This document shows, in pieces, positions 12,161-23,835 of a stretch of 64,000 nt of DNA. How positions within the stretch are numbered: position 1 is the stretch's first letter; every line of letters begins with the position of its first letter. The DNA comes from Selaginella moellendorffii. Taxonomy: Eukaryota; Streptophyta; Lycopodiopsida; Selaginellales; Selaginellaceae. The notes under the pieces are model-generated. The model made no database searches and was not told where the DNA came from. It worked only from the letters and a program-made list of their open reading frames with translations. The stretch covers positions 1 to 64,000 of the forward strand of contig NW_003314265.1 of assembly GCF_000143415.4 (NCBI RefSeq), given 5' to 3'. The position numbers and the translations under genes were made by a program.

Positions 12161-14170
12161 AGTTATCAACATCTGTTTCATTTAGTTTCTGGATTATGAG
12201 CATGCATTTATGGATCTTAAAGAGCTATTGACGACTCCTTTGGTTTTGGCATATCTTGACTACACTCGACTTTTTATTTTGCATGTGGATGCTTTTAATA
12301 TTGGTCTTGGAGTTGTATTAATGCAAGAGAGCTTGAGTGTATTTGGTTAGCACCATCCCATTGCATATATAAGTTGTACATTACAACCAGTAGAGGTGAA
12401 CTACTCTACAATAGAGAAGGAGTGTTTAGCAGCAGTCTAGGGTTTCAAGAAATTTCATGCATATCTACATGGTTCTCGAATGTTACTTGAAGGTGATCAT
12501 GTTGCTATTACTTTATTATTGAAGCGAAAGAACTTAGTTGATTGTATTGCTCAATGAGCTTTAAAGCTTCAGATATATGATTTTGATATTGTTCATCGCC
12601 CAGGGAGTTCTATGGCTAATGCTGATGCCCTTTCTGAAGCTCCTCTTTCTTCTCCACTCTCTTCTCATGCTTCTGACGAGCCTGTTATTCCGACATCTTT
12701 GGATTTTTTACACGAGGATTCTGTGCCGTTAGTGGTTGTTGTACTTGACGTTTAGTATCCATAAGGTGTAGAGCAAGATTTACCTTTTTTTGATGAGGTT
12801 CGGGAGGCTCAAAAGCTTGAGCCATGGATTCAAAGGCTTCAAGATGAGTTTAAGAATCCTACATCACTTGCTGATGACTTGCCATTTCAGCATTTACATT
12901 CTCAGTATCACCTTGAGCCTTCTTTATTTTGTGGGGACGGATTTTGATGATCCTTTACGGTTGGTGGTGCCTTCCGTCTTTATTCCACGGTTTTTTCATG
13001 CTTACCATGATTCTCCTATTTTAGGCAAGCATATGGGACATCGTCGTGTGACCAAGAAGCTGCATAAGTCTTTTTATTTGCTAGAGATGCAATATGATGT
13101 TATCTAATATGTGCGTAGCTGCGTTTGGTGCCAAGCTTGTAATACTCCCCCTCGTGCCGCAAAAGGATGGTTGGAGTCAATTGCAATTTTCTGTCCATTT
13201 GAGTTGGTGGCATTTAATTTTATAGGACTTTTTCCACGATCGACTATTGGCAATGAATATGTTATTATTGCTTCTAACTATTTAACTCGTTTGGTGGAAG
13301 TTGGTGCTCTTGCTAGCGCCTCTACAACTACTATTAGATATTTCTTCCTCAATTGAGTGGTGTTTTAGCATTTTTGTTTGGAGCGGATTCTTTTGGATAA
13401 TGGTCCCACATTTATGGCTAAGGCATTTCATGTTTTGACGTCTCAGTTGGGGATATGCCACACTTTCACAATGTTTATCATCCATAGTTAGATGATTTAG
13501 TGGAACGGCTCATTCAGACATTCAAAAGAATGATCACGAAGTACGTGAACTTTTAGCATTTGGATTGGGATGGTTATTTATCGTATTTTCGGTATACATA
13601 TGTCACAGGGGTGTAAAGTTCTGTTAGTGTTTCACCATATAAACTTCTATATAGTCATGATCCAATATTACCAACAGAACTAGATTTACCTTCAAAATTG
13701 CTACAAGCTGCTGATACTAAATCGTGGGATTAGTATTTGAAGAGCATTCTTCCATTTGTCTGAGTAGAGTCTACCGAACACTTAGGCCGCGTACAAGTGG
13801 GACAACAACAGTGCTACAACTCCCATCATTGTCTACTTGTGAAGTAGAAAGTGGATGACTTGGTGTTAATCCATTTTCCCCATCTTATAGCACGTGGTTT
13901 ATCTAAGGGGCTCCTTGCTCAGTGGAAAGGATCGTATCGGGTGTTGCAGCAAGTTGGACCACAAGTTTATGAGGTTCAACATGACATCCAATAGGCCGAT
14001 CCTCCAAAAATTATGTATATGCAACAGTTGAAACACTTCATACAAAGGGATCAGGAAAAATTGATACCACCTATAGATTTACTGATGCCTCCTCTTGATG
14101 TTCCTCTAAATCCCAGCCCATCTACAAAAGAACCCTGATAGTCTTTCATTATTCTGAGAGGAAGGGATGA

Positions 14171-14636
14171 TGTGAAGTCTAAGTGTATGGCTATGATGCC
14201 GTATATTAATATTAGTGTAATATGCTTTATTTCGTTAAAGTGGAACTTATTCAGTAAAGCGGGACATTAATTAGCATGTGTCCACATGCCATTTCCTAGT
14301 ACTTAATTAATATTTATTAATATTTCTATCAGTTTTTTAATTTATTTTTTATATTTCACAATATTATAACACAAAATCATATGAAATTTTTTTAATTTAT
14401 AAATTATAAAGCTAAAACTTCAATTTTTTATTGTTGTTATAAAAATGGCATGTGGCCACACACCATAAGTGGGATAATGAAAAGTTCCACTTTAACAAAA
14501 TAAAGCATTAATGGGATTTTGATAGTCATCAGATTGGTTTCAATTCAGACCACTCGCTCCTGTATATAAGCTAAGGTTTTTGGGCTAATTGATATGCACA
14601 TTTTCTGTATTCCTTTTCCATATTCCAAACACTCAC
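14171..14636 (+). repeat. 3' LTR of the first gypsy element, split by a MITE
   Basis: The left part (14171-14221) and right part (14509-14636) together match the 5' LTR. A 287-bp inverted-repeat element interrupts them. Confidence 0.85.
14222..14508. mobile_element. MITE with 24-bp-class terminal inverted repeats
   Basis: The left end ATGCTTTATTTCGTTAAAG (continuing TGGAAC) is the reverse complement of the right end at 14484-14508 with a single mismatch. TAAT flanks both sides, and the uninterrupted 5' LTR has a single TAAT at the same place, so TAAT is the target duplication (or TAA plus one base). The interior is AT-rich, non-coding, and has sub-terminal inverted similarity around CATGTGTCCACATG-like segments. 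Size and TAA-type duplication suggest a Tourist/PIF-Harbinger-like non-autonomous element. Confidence 0.88.
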
Positions 14637-14668
14637 AACAAAAAATATAAGAAAATGAAATAATAAAT

Positions 14669-17340
14669 TGTGAGGTCCAAATGTATGGCTACAATGCTAT
14701 ATACTATAATAGCCATACACTAAGATTAATATAGTGGGATTTTGATATCTATTAAATTAGTTTCAATTTAGACCATTTGCTCATAATTCAAACCACTAGC
14801 TTTTATATATTTAGGCTAATGGATATGCATATTTCTTAAGGATAATCAAAGTTGCCTTTCACCTCCACTAATGTGAGTGCATGAAATATAGAAATGGAAT
14901 ATACATTTGGGCTTTTGGTTTAGATCTAGCTTTTGCATTATTTAAATTTCATTTCCCTTGTAGCTTTTTTATTTTCTTCTCTTTTGTTGTTCCTTTTTCA
15001 TTCATCTTCATAGTAGAGTAGCAATCTTCTTCTTCTTTGACTCTAGAGTAGCAATTGGTATAGTTGCTCAATGTTATATGGTTGCAATTGAATAATCAAG
15101 CTCAATTGATAGTAGCTTTCACAATGCATGGTACAACTCCTTCTATTCTTACTGTTAATTCTTGTGTTCGGCCAGAGAGGAATCCTAGGGATGATGTGTA
15201 CTATTGGTTTGATCATTTTACAGTGATTGCCACCTATCATTCTTGGGATAATGGTTAGCATTTGCATGAGTTTCTCATATATTTTTAAGGGATGGCATTG
15301 CAATGGTATAATGGTTTGAGTGTAGCCACTCATGAAGATTGGAGTATTCTCTTGAACATCTTCAAGTGCACATTTAGACATGATGATGATTGTGATGCCT
15401 TCCAACAATTGCATTATTGTGTCAAAAGCCATCTAAGTCAATGATGCAATTTAGCATTTGTTTTCGAAGCCTTTTGCTTCGTGCAGAGCCACATATGTTG
15501 GAGCAAATCAAATTAGAAATATTATGGCTAGGATTTCATCAAAATCTTGTGAGTCTTATGTATACATTTGCTCTAGCCACCCTTGATAATGCTTTTTGAC
15601 TAGCATAATATTATGAAATATTTTCTTTTCCACTTCTCGTTGTATGGTTTTCAGCTCCACTTTTGTGGGAGATGGTGCTGTTCTGATAGAGGTTGATGCT
15701 ACGAATACTTGCGTTTAAGAGCAAGGGCAAGAATAGCCACGGTCATGATATCTATTGTTTGGCATGTGATAAGGTTGGTCATATGTATTAGCATTATTAG
15801 CATTTTCTAGATTGATGTCCTCCATTTCCTAAGTGAGGCCTTGGCATTAACAACATCCTATTAGTGTTGTTGTAGTGGAAGCTCTTGACACAAAGATTCT
15901 TCTAGGAAATGAAGAGTCATATGAGTAATGGGGGGTCTTTATGCAAATAAGTTAGTGACGCTTTTATCTTTCTTTTGAGAATACCATCAAGGGTTCACTT
16001 TCATTTAGTGCTTGCTTTCCAAACTCATTTTTATAACAAAAGGTCTTTTATTATTCTTTCCATGTTAGTTGATATAGATTTAAGTTTATCTTCTATTATT
16101 CAACTTGTTACCATGTTGCCGTTTATAGTTGTATTATGCAGTAGAGCCAATTTTCATTTTGTATGGCAACAACCATACATATGCATGTGCGCAAGATGAG
16201 GAGGACCTTGTTGTGTGTGTGGGTGATCTCGAATTTTGAACTTTAATCATTGCAAGTGGTGTTGAGTCAAATATTTTACCTCGTCCTTATTATGAATTGG
16301 TTATAATACAATCATGCCAAATGGGTTTCTTCCCCTTTTCATATACTTTATATTTTTTCCATTCTTTCACTTTTATTCCCCTTCATCCTTCTACTTCTAT
16401 CTATGGTTTCATCACTTTTGTCTCCCCATTACTTCTTACTATGTTTCCATTTTGCTCCCTCTATAAATGCCTCCAATGATCTTTACGTTGTAGTGGTTGA
16501 TCAACTTAAGGAGTATGTTAATCTCTTTAATTTTGATTTGTCATTTAGGGCTAAAATTGCAACATCTCATCCTATTTTAATTAGGGATGCTCATCCAATC
16601 AAGGTTTTTGTTTAACATTGGTCATTAAAAGAGATCAGGATTTTATGTTCAAATGTCAAGGAAATGTTAGAGAAAGGTGTTATCTGAAAGTCTCGAAGTC
16701 CTTGGATGTATGAACCTCATCTTATGACAAAGCTTGATAGGAGCATTCGCTTTTGCATTGACTATCGTTTATTAAACAAAATAATTATCTTGGATGTGTA
16801 CCCTCTTCCTTACACTACTGATATTCTGAATCGTCTGGGGAAAAGTTGTTGGTTCACTAAATTAAATTTTATTTTTGGGTACTGATAAGTACTGATGGTT
16901 GAGGAAGATAATCCTAAGACTACTTTTTATACACCATTTTTTTTGTATGAATTCTTGATGATGCCATTTGGTTTGAACAATCTTCAACATCTTTTTAGTG
17001 GATGATGGATGAGATTCTCTATGATATGTTAGAGGTGACTATTGACTTCATTAATGACGTCTTGATCCACCTAAAGGGGATGTGAAAAGAGCACATTCAT
17101 GATGTTCATAAAGTGTTTAATTGATTATGGGAAATTAGTTTAAAGTTGAAGTGGTCAAAATGCATCTTTGGATCTAAAAATATAACATACCTTGAATACC
17201 ATATTTCTTGTAAAGATTTATAAATTGATCTTGACAAATTTATAGTTATTTTAAAGTTCCTTATTCCGAAGTGTGTAAATGATGTGTAACACTTTCTAGC
17301 AAAATGCAATATCTTGATTGTTTTGTTGATCATTTTTCTG
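14669..17340 (+). mobile_element. Second Ty3/gypsy copy of the same family, truncated
   Basis: It begins with an LTR-like TGTGAGGTCC segment 32 bp after the first element. It then repeats in order the gag region (about 15040-15620), the protease region and the RT (MPFGL motif near 16960, catalytic region near 17040). Similarity ends about 17340, just after RT, so RNase H, integrase and the 3' LTR are missing. It is more diverged and AT-shifted than the first copy. A short inverted segment lies at the LTR/primer-site junction (14851-14897). Confidence 0.82.
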
Positions 17341-18543
17341 ATCATAAAGTTGAGACTTTTATATATAAAAATAAATGGACCAAATTTAGTCCCAGATAGA
17401 ATGTTCATATGTTATAGTACTATAATTAACATATTACCTTGGCAAGGTAATACATGTTTATATGTATATATACTTATAGACCTTAGACCTCCTCCCCTTC
17501 GAAAGATGAAAACATAATAATGATAAGTTAGGTGGAACATCAAGAGCTTTTGTTAGGTGATTATAAATTATTACAAGAATCTGAAGTTCTCACCAGATTA
17601 CGAATAAAAATTATAAGTCATAAATGATTATCATGTTAAGAGAAAGGAAATACTGCAAATAAGAAAGAATAGTAAGAATATAAAAAGGTGGCTCAGACCA
17701 AAAAATAAAAAAAGTTGGGAAAGAGTATAAAGTAAAGAGAAATGATTAAATGATATATTCAAATATTAACACCTACCTTGTGAGATTTCTAACTTGCTTT
17801 CAAAATTATCTTTATAATAACTAAGTTCCTCATCACAATCTAGAATCCACTTGAGCTCATATACATCATCTTTTCATAAAATTAATCTGTAAACATTCTC
17901 TAAAAATCATATTACATCATCCATAATTTTTCAATTAATATCACAATCACACTCCATATATCACTTCAAGCCATTGATGTTACTTTATTAGATTGAGATT
18001 TTGATGTTGTGCGGCATAATTCAATTGGTGTTACTCCAATCTATGATTTATTGCCATCTTTTGCTTCTCTGGGATGTAATTATACAACTTCTTTTATTCT
18101 TAATGTCTTACCATTTCTTATTGACAATGTGATATAGCAAAAGGAAATGTAGTGAAGATAAAAAAGAAAAATAGATTAGATAGCTAAAATCCTAGATCTA
18201 GCAAAAAGTTACAACAAATCTAGCGAAGAAAGGAAAAATGATAAAACAAAAACATAATATTGAACACTGAACAAAGCACTACCAGAAAATTTTGCCCTCT
18301 AAAGATAAATTGCAATGCCTTTCAAAGTGCTTGGGTGGTGTACGGAAGAACTTTCGTATAATTCCAGAAGCATGAAGCCTCCTTTATCCCCACCATCACA
18401 TAACTACTTTTTATATATTTCATTTTAAAACGAAGTCCCTAATGGGTATCCGTAACCAATAAGTGACATTGTTTGTGAAGAGAGTCTTCCAAAAGGACTC
18501 GAACACACGACAGAGGGTATAGTTAGGGTTTATCATTTTGTGA
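17341..18543. other. AT-rich intergenic DNA upstream of GUF1
   Basis: No gene seen. The last few hundred bases should contain the promoter and 5' UTR of the GUF1 gene. I see no distinctive element beyond an AT-rich TATATATTT run near 18412. Confidence 0.5.
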
Positions 18544-21105
18544 ATGGCAGCATGGCGGGCGTTGCATCGCCGCTTTGCGCCTACGATCAGGCCAGCAGCA
18601 TTCGTTTGGAGCGCGCGATGGAGCTCCAATGCAGCCAGTGCCGCCGCCAAGAACATCGATCTCAGCAAGTTCCCGGTCTCGCTGATCAGGAATTTCTCCA
18701 TCATCGCACACATTGACCACGGCAAGTCGACCCTCGCGGATCGATTGCTGGAGCTCACCGGAACGATACAAAAGGGTAAAGGCCAGCCGCAGTATCTCGA
18801 CAAGCTCCAGGTATGAGAAATCTTTGTGTCAAGCCAGGAAATTCTTTTGAGTGTGCTAGAATTCTCAGCTTTGTTAATGCTGCAATTTTTTTACTCTATC
18901 GCTCCTTGTGGATTCTGATAAATCTTTTTCGTTTCGTTTCTAGGTGGAACGGGAACGAGGTATTACTGTGAAAGCACAGACTGCCACCATGTTCTACGAC
19001 CTCAAGAACGAAGATGATGGTTCTTCCGAGCAGTACCTTTTGAATCTTATCGACACACCGGGTCACGTCGACTTTAGCTACGAGGTTTCTCGATCGCTCG
19101 CTGCTTGCCAAGGTGTGCTCCTGGTGGTGGACGCGACGCAGGGCATTCAAGCACAGACAGTGGCCAACTTCTACTTGGCTTTCGAGGCCAACTTGACGAT
19201 CATTCCTGTGATCAACAAGATCGACCAGGCGACTGCTGATCCAGAGAGAGTGAAAGCGCAGCTCAAGACCATGTTTGATCTGGAACCCGAGGATGCACTG
19301 CTTACCTCTGCAAAGACTGGGCAAGGACTCTCGGAGGTTTTACCGGCGGTCATCAAACGAATTCCTCCTCCGACTGGTAGATGCCATTTGCCACTGCGAA
19401 TGCTCATCCTGGATTCTTACTTCGATGAGTACCGGGGTGTCATTTGCAATGGTGCCGTGGTGGACGGATCCATCAAGAAAGGTGACAGGATAGCCTCGGT
19501 AGCGACTGGTCAGACTTATGACGTTCTCGACACTGGAATTCTACATCCGGAGCTAACGTCGACTGGAATGCTTCAAACCGGCCAAGTTGGATACTTGATT
19601 GCGGGGTTGAAAGCTACGCAAGAAGCACGGGTTGGAGATACTATGCATCATGCGAATGTGTCTGTTGAAGCTCTTCCTGGTAAGCATTTCTCTTTTATGC
19701 TTCTACAATTAACTTACATCCTTGTTGTTGATACTCAGGTTTCAAGCCTGCGAAGCATATGGTTTTTGCTGGCATTTATCCGGCTGATGGATCAGATTTC
19801 GAAGCTCTGGCTCAAGCCATGGAACGGCTCACATGCAACGATGCTAGTGTTAGCGCTACCAAAGAAACGAGTGCTGCCTTGGGCATTGGGTTCAGGTATG
19901 ATGCATGGCAATGCAAAGTTAACGAACACAGACTTTATAAACTATCAGGTGTGGCTTCCTTGGACTTCTTCACATGGATGTGTTTCATCAGCGGCTAGAG
20001 CAGGTTAAAATTTGTGGAGTGTTTGAGTTTTCTGATTTTTTCTTTCTTTCAGGAATTTGGAGCTCAAGTCATAGCAACAGCTCCAACCGTGCCTTACATT
20101 TTTGAGTTTCAAGATGGGAGGTGAGTGAGCTGCATGCGATGCTGTGTTCTTAACTCCAAGAGTTGCAGCAAACTAAATGTCCAAAATCCAGCGCTCTTAC
20201 CTTCCCAGCCAGCTCAGAAAATAGTTTCCGCTATGGAACCAGTCGTGGTTGCGACGATTATTACACCTAGTGAGTAAGCCCGTGCCGCTTGTTCTATGAT
20301 GAATTCGTCCCGTCACTGAAAGACTGCTTGTTTCAGGCATGTTGGAGCTCTGATCACTCTTTGTTCAGATCGAAGGGGTGAACAGCTTGAGTTTTCCTAC
20401 ATTGACAGGTAAAGAGTTTGCTCTAGACTTTCAGATCTTTTGATAAACGACGTTGCAGCCAGCGGGCATTACTAAAGTATCGGCTTCCCTTGCGTGAAGT
20501 GGTCGTCGATTTTTACAGTGTGCTCAAGAGTATCACTTCTGGCTATGCTTCCTTTGACTACGACGATGACGGGTAAAGCCATATGTTCCTTTTCAATTCA
20601 CCGTGACATTGCTGCGTGTTGCACAGCTACCAGGAAGCGGACCTTGTGAAAGTCGACGTGCTGCTCAATGGTCAGGCAGTGGACGCTCTTTCCACCATAG
20701 TTCACCAGGCCAAATCCGTGAGAACTGGTCGAGAGATTGTGGACAAGCTAAAGAAAGTTCTTGACAGGTAAGTCTCATTTTCCAAAGTCTAGATCGATCA
20801 TACTGACGCCTCAAATCCAGGCAAATGTTCGAGGTAACGATACAGGCAGCAGTAGGAAGCAAAGTTATAGCTCGAGAATCGTAAGTCACGATCGTTTCAA
20901 CTCTCTAGCTCTACAATCTCATCTTTTTCTTTTTGTGTACAGGATTTCTGCTTTGAGGAAGAATGTGTTGGCCAAGTGTTATGGAGGGGACGTAACACGA
21001 AAGAGGAAATTACTAGACAAGCAAAAGGAAGGGAAGAAGCGAATGAAACGCTTTGGCTCGGTGGACATACCACAAGAGGCATTCCACGACCTCTTAAAGC
21101 AGTGA
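18544..21105 (+). CDS. GUF1: Mitochondrial translation factor GUF1/LepA (EF4), GTPase
   Basis: Ribosome-dependent GTPase that back-translocates stalled mitochondrial ribosomes. Eleven exons: 18544-18810, 18944-19679, 19739-19895, 19949-20003, 20053-20120, 20169-20273, 20337-20408, 20459-20572, 20627-20767, 20821-20880, 20943-21105, giving 645 residues, the normal family length. An arginine-rich N-terminus (about 35 residues) looks like a mitochondrial presequence. GTPase motifs are all present: AHIDHGKST (about 55-63), DTPGH (about 126), NKID, and SAKTG. The EF-G-like domain and the LepA-specific C-terminal domain follow, ending in the conserved [13 protein letters not shown] block and a lysine-rich tail. 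All junctions are GT/AG and keep phase. The start was chosen because it precedes the presequence. A plastid LepA is a weaker alternative; the presequence and yeast GUF1-like tail favour mitochondria. Confidence 0.94.
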
Positions 21106-21444
21106 GAGAGCGCGAAACGCCGCCACGTGGCGGCAGGCAGTTGGACCAGTAAATTTTGAAATTTGTTATCCCGCCGAGTTGCGCGGAGTTAAAAGCGCTG
21201 TACGGCGTCCGAGGTAGAATCCACCGGCGATAGGCGGTGGCCGGTGGGCCAAGGCGGCGGGCGGAAGCTAGAACGGGCGAATATTCCTGGGCTTTCCTGT
21301 CTTAGGGGAGGGGGATATTCGCCGGCGTGCAAAGATTTGTGTGCCTGGTGATGGAGCGCATGCAAGAGCGCCGGCAGGGCGATCGCGGCTAATCGCTTGG
21401 CGGCGCGGCGGTGGAGGAGAAGGAGGTGGCCGATCGATCGATCC
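21106..21444. promoter_or_regulatory. Spacer between GUF1 and the PHD gene (presumed promoter)
   Basis: A GC-rich 339-bp spacer between same-strand genes. It holds the GUF1 3' end and the upstream region of the PHD gene. A CCACGTGG palindrome (E/G-box core CACGTG) lies at about 21122-21129. No TATA box seen. Confidence 0.4.
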
Positions 21445-23652
21445 ATGGTGCTGTACCGGCCGCCCAAGCGTGCTCGCGTGGTGGAGCGCTTCAGCCTGGA
21501 GAGATTTGGGAGCGGCGGCTACCCGGCGGATTTCTCAGGGCCATTCCGGAGCAACGTCCGCGCCTTCTTGAATGAGTTTGGGCAGATGATGGCGGCGCCG
21601 ATGCCCGGCGTCCAGCGCTGGTGCGTCCCCTTAGTGTCGCAGCGCGGCGCCGAGCAATCGCTGCTGGTGCTCGAGGAATTGCCGTTCGAGTCGGGCGCTC
21701 TCGGCTGCTCCCACTGCCGCATTATCGGTACGTTTCGATCGCGCGCGGTCGCGAGATCGCTAGCGCGAGAGGGAGAAAGAGAGGATTCTAGAATGAAATT
21801 TCGATCGATCGTGGTGTTTCTTTGTTTCTTAGGCTGGAGCCATCACCCGGTTTGCGGTGCGCGGTACCATTTTATTCTCCACGCTCCTGGAAAGCTGGAA
21901 GCTTTGGGAGTGGGCAAGGGACATAAGCTATGCAGTCACTGTGGCAGCGTCATTGCTTCGTCTATCACAAGGTAACCATGGCTGTGAGAAAAAAACTCTA
22001 TACAGAGAAGCTAGAAAAGAGGTTGCAGATGTCCAAAGTGTGGGCTAAGTTCTTCGCGAACTATCGTTTTGGAGAACACGTCCCATCTCCTCCACGGGAT
22101 CATACACTCGAATGGCTACGGGCATCTCTTGAGAGTCAATGGCTTCGAGGGAGGATCCTCGTCTCTCTCCGGCCGTGAGATCATGAACTTGTGGGATCGC
22201 TTGTGCACCATGATGCGAGCAAGGTATGCTTCACTTTGGTTTTCTTTCGCTCAACCTTCTCTTGTTTCTTCGTTTTTATCCCAGGAAAGTTAGTGTTCTT
22301 GATGCTTCCAAGAAGTTTGGGACCAGCTTTCGATTGCTTCATGCTGTTGCAAAGGGTCAGCCCTGGTATGGTTTGTGGGGCTATCAGTTTGGGAGGGGAA
22401 GCTTTGGCATAACAGATGCTGCGTACAAGAAAGCCGTCAATCAGATTGCTAGCACTCGGCTCAGCTTTTTCCTGGATTTGGGAGACGAAAGGCTGCGCCG
22501 CATCGCTACTTATTATCGGAACGGTCGGACTGGGAACTTGCAAGAGCTCGTGAGCCATTTCATGGAGCTTCTTCACGCACTCAGCAGCAAGGCGACGGGC
22601 TCCAAAGCTACTGTGCCCGCTGGAGTGAATGCTCCTCCGGCTCCGGCTCCGGCTCCAAACCGTAACTCCCAGCGCTGGTCGGCCAAGAGACTGGACAAAA
22701 CACTGGACGTCCTCCTGACTGCGCTGCGGCAATTCGGCTTGAACGAGTGGATGCCGAGGATCAAGCTGCGAGAGCAAGCCCGACTGCACATTGGCGATAC
22801 GGGCTTGCTTGATCACAGCCTGTGCAGCTTCGTCGGAAAGATTGTGGGTGATCTGGTCGTGCAAAGACGGCGTGACGAGCAGTTTCGGCAGCTCGAGTAC
22901 AGGTAAAAGAGCGTCTTACCTTTTCTCGTGCTAATTAATGATCTCTCAGGCTGGCCAGGATTGAGTCGCCAGAGATCCAAGAGAAAAAGGAAGAGGCAGA
23001 CGCGCCAGAGTTTTCCAAAGTTCTGGATGATCTAAGGTACTTATACAGCAAAGTTCTTGCGGGTGGTCTTCTTCCCGAGGACGATCCTCTGGCACAAGCG
23101 AGCAGGACAGTCCTGGACACGAAGCACTTCATAAAGGACTACAATGGAAACTCCGAGACAGATCCATGCGACGAGCCAGGAGCGGAGGTATTCAGAGTCC
23201 AGTGCCGGATGGAATCGGTGGAGCAAGGTGGCGATCAGGGAGGAGCTCCCAGCGAGCTGGTGGTGCTGCCGGCGAGCGCTACGGTGGGAGATCTCAAGCG
23301 AGAGGCGGCCAAGGCGTTCAGGGACGTGTACCCGAGCTTGGGCCAGCTGCGCGTGACGAGCATCCCGGTCCTGGAGGGCGAGGCGGACGAGAGGCCGCTC
23401 AAGCTGGTGAAGATCCAGAGGACGGCGGAGGTGGCGATCAGGGCGACCGGGATCGACAACAGGTTCTCGGCGGGGAGGTTTGAGAAGGGAGTGGACGACT
23501 GGGTGGTGAATTGCCGGTGTGGAGCTCGAGACGACGATGGCGAGCGCATGGCGGCGTGCGATTCCTGCGGCGTGTGGAGCCACACGAGGTGTGCGCACAT
23601 CAGGGATGGCGATGATGTTCCAGAGCAGTTTTTCTGTGGCGGCTGTACATAA
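21445..23652 (+). CDS. Plant PHD-finger protein (MMD1/MS1-like family)
   Basis: Likely nuclear chromatin reader. Five exons: 21445-21727, 21833-21971, 22029-22223, 22285-22902, 22950-23652, giving 645 residues. The N-terminus has the family block with F-x-ENVRAFL-like spacing (FRSNVRAFLNEFG). A W-x-HHPVC-x-RYHFIL segment and a CSHCG/CPKCG zinc-knuckle-like stretch follow, then LLHGIIHSNGYGHLLRVNG, the diagnostic plant motif. A basic middle region comes next. The protein ends in a PHD finger (23515-23649) with the C4HC3 pattern: CRCG, CDSCG, W-S-H-x-x-C, FCGGC. Flowering-plant relatives include MALE MEIOCYTE DEATH 1 and MALE STERILITY 1, plus broadly expressed paralogues such as At1g33420; I cannot say which this is. 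The exon 3 acceptor is chosen at 22028 because it keeps phase and completes the CPKCG pair. Start at 21445; an upstream in-frame extension to 21397 is GC-rich and not family-like. Confidence 0.86.
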
Positions 23653-23835
23653 CTTTTCTTTCTTCCTTCGTTATCCCCTTATATCTCATTTGAGAAAATT
23701 TAGGGTTTATTATGGTCAATATGTAAACCGTTTTCCCTTACATATCCTTAATAGTCAAAAGGTCAACGGTCGTAGAATTTAGGGTTTGTCATGGGATATG
23801 GTCAACGGTCGAGGGTTTTGAATTTAAGGGCTTTT
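23653..23835. repeat. Direct repeats and telo-box motifs upstream of the TPR-SET gene
   Basis: GGTCAACGGTCG occurs at 23761-23772 and again at 23800-23811. Two TTTAGGGTTT telo-box-like motifs lie close by (23698 and 23778 areas). Telo boxes are common in promoters of plant housekeeping genes. The first possible ATG of the next gene (23791) lies between the repeats, which argues for initiation further down at 23836. Confidence 0.5.

Larger units (their letters stand above)
9458..14636 (+). mobile_element. Ty3/gypsy LTR retrotransposon, decayed, with very short LTRs
   Basis: Order on the plus strand: 5' LTR (9458-9621), gag-like frames (about 9880-10800), protease end with a LILGMD motif (about 11040), reverse transcriptase, RNase H with a VDAFNIGLG strand and the Y-S-T-I-E-K-E motif (about 12280-12430), integrase with a zinc-binding and core region (about 12980-13700), a polypurine tract (GAGAGGAAGGGATGA) and the 3' LTR (14171-14636). 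The gag-protease-RT-RH-IN order defines Ty3/gypsy. The LTRs start TGTGA and end TCAC(A). AACAA stands before the 5' LTR, and an AACAA immediately after a TCAC end is a possible target duplication. Many stops and frame changes interrupt every domain, so it is inactive. Confidence 0.9.

Noticed and set aside
22181-22864. 227-codon minus-strand frame
   Set aside because: Antisense of PHD gene exon 4; no family motif.
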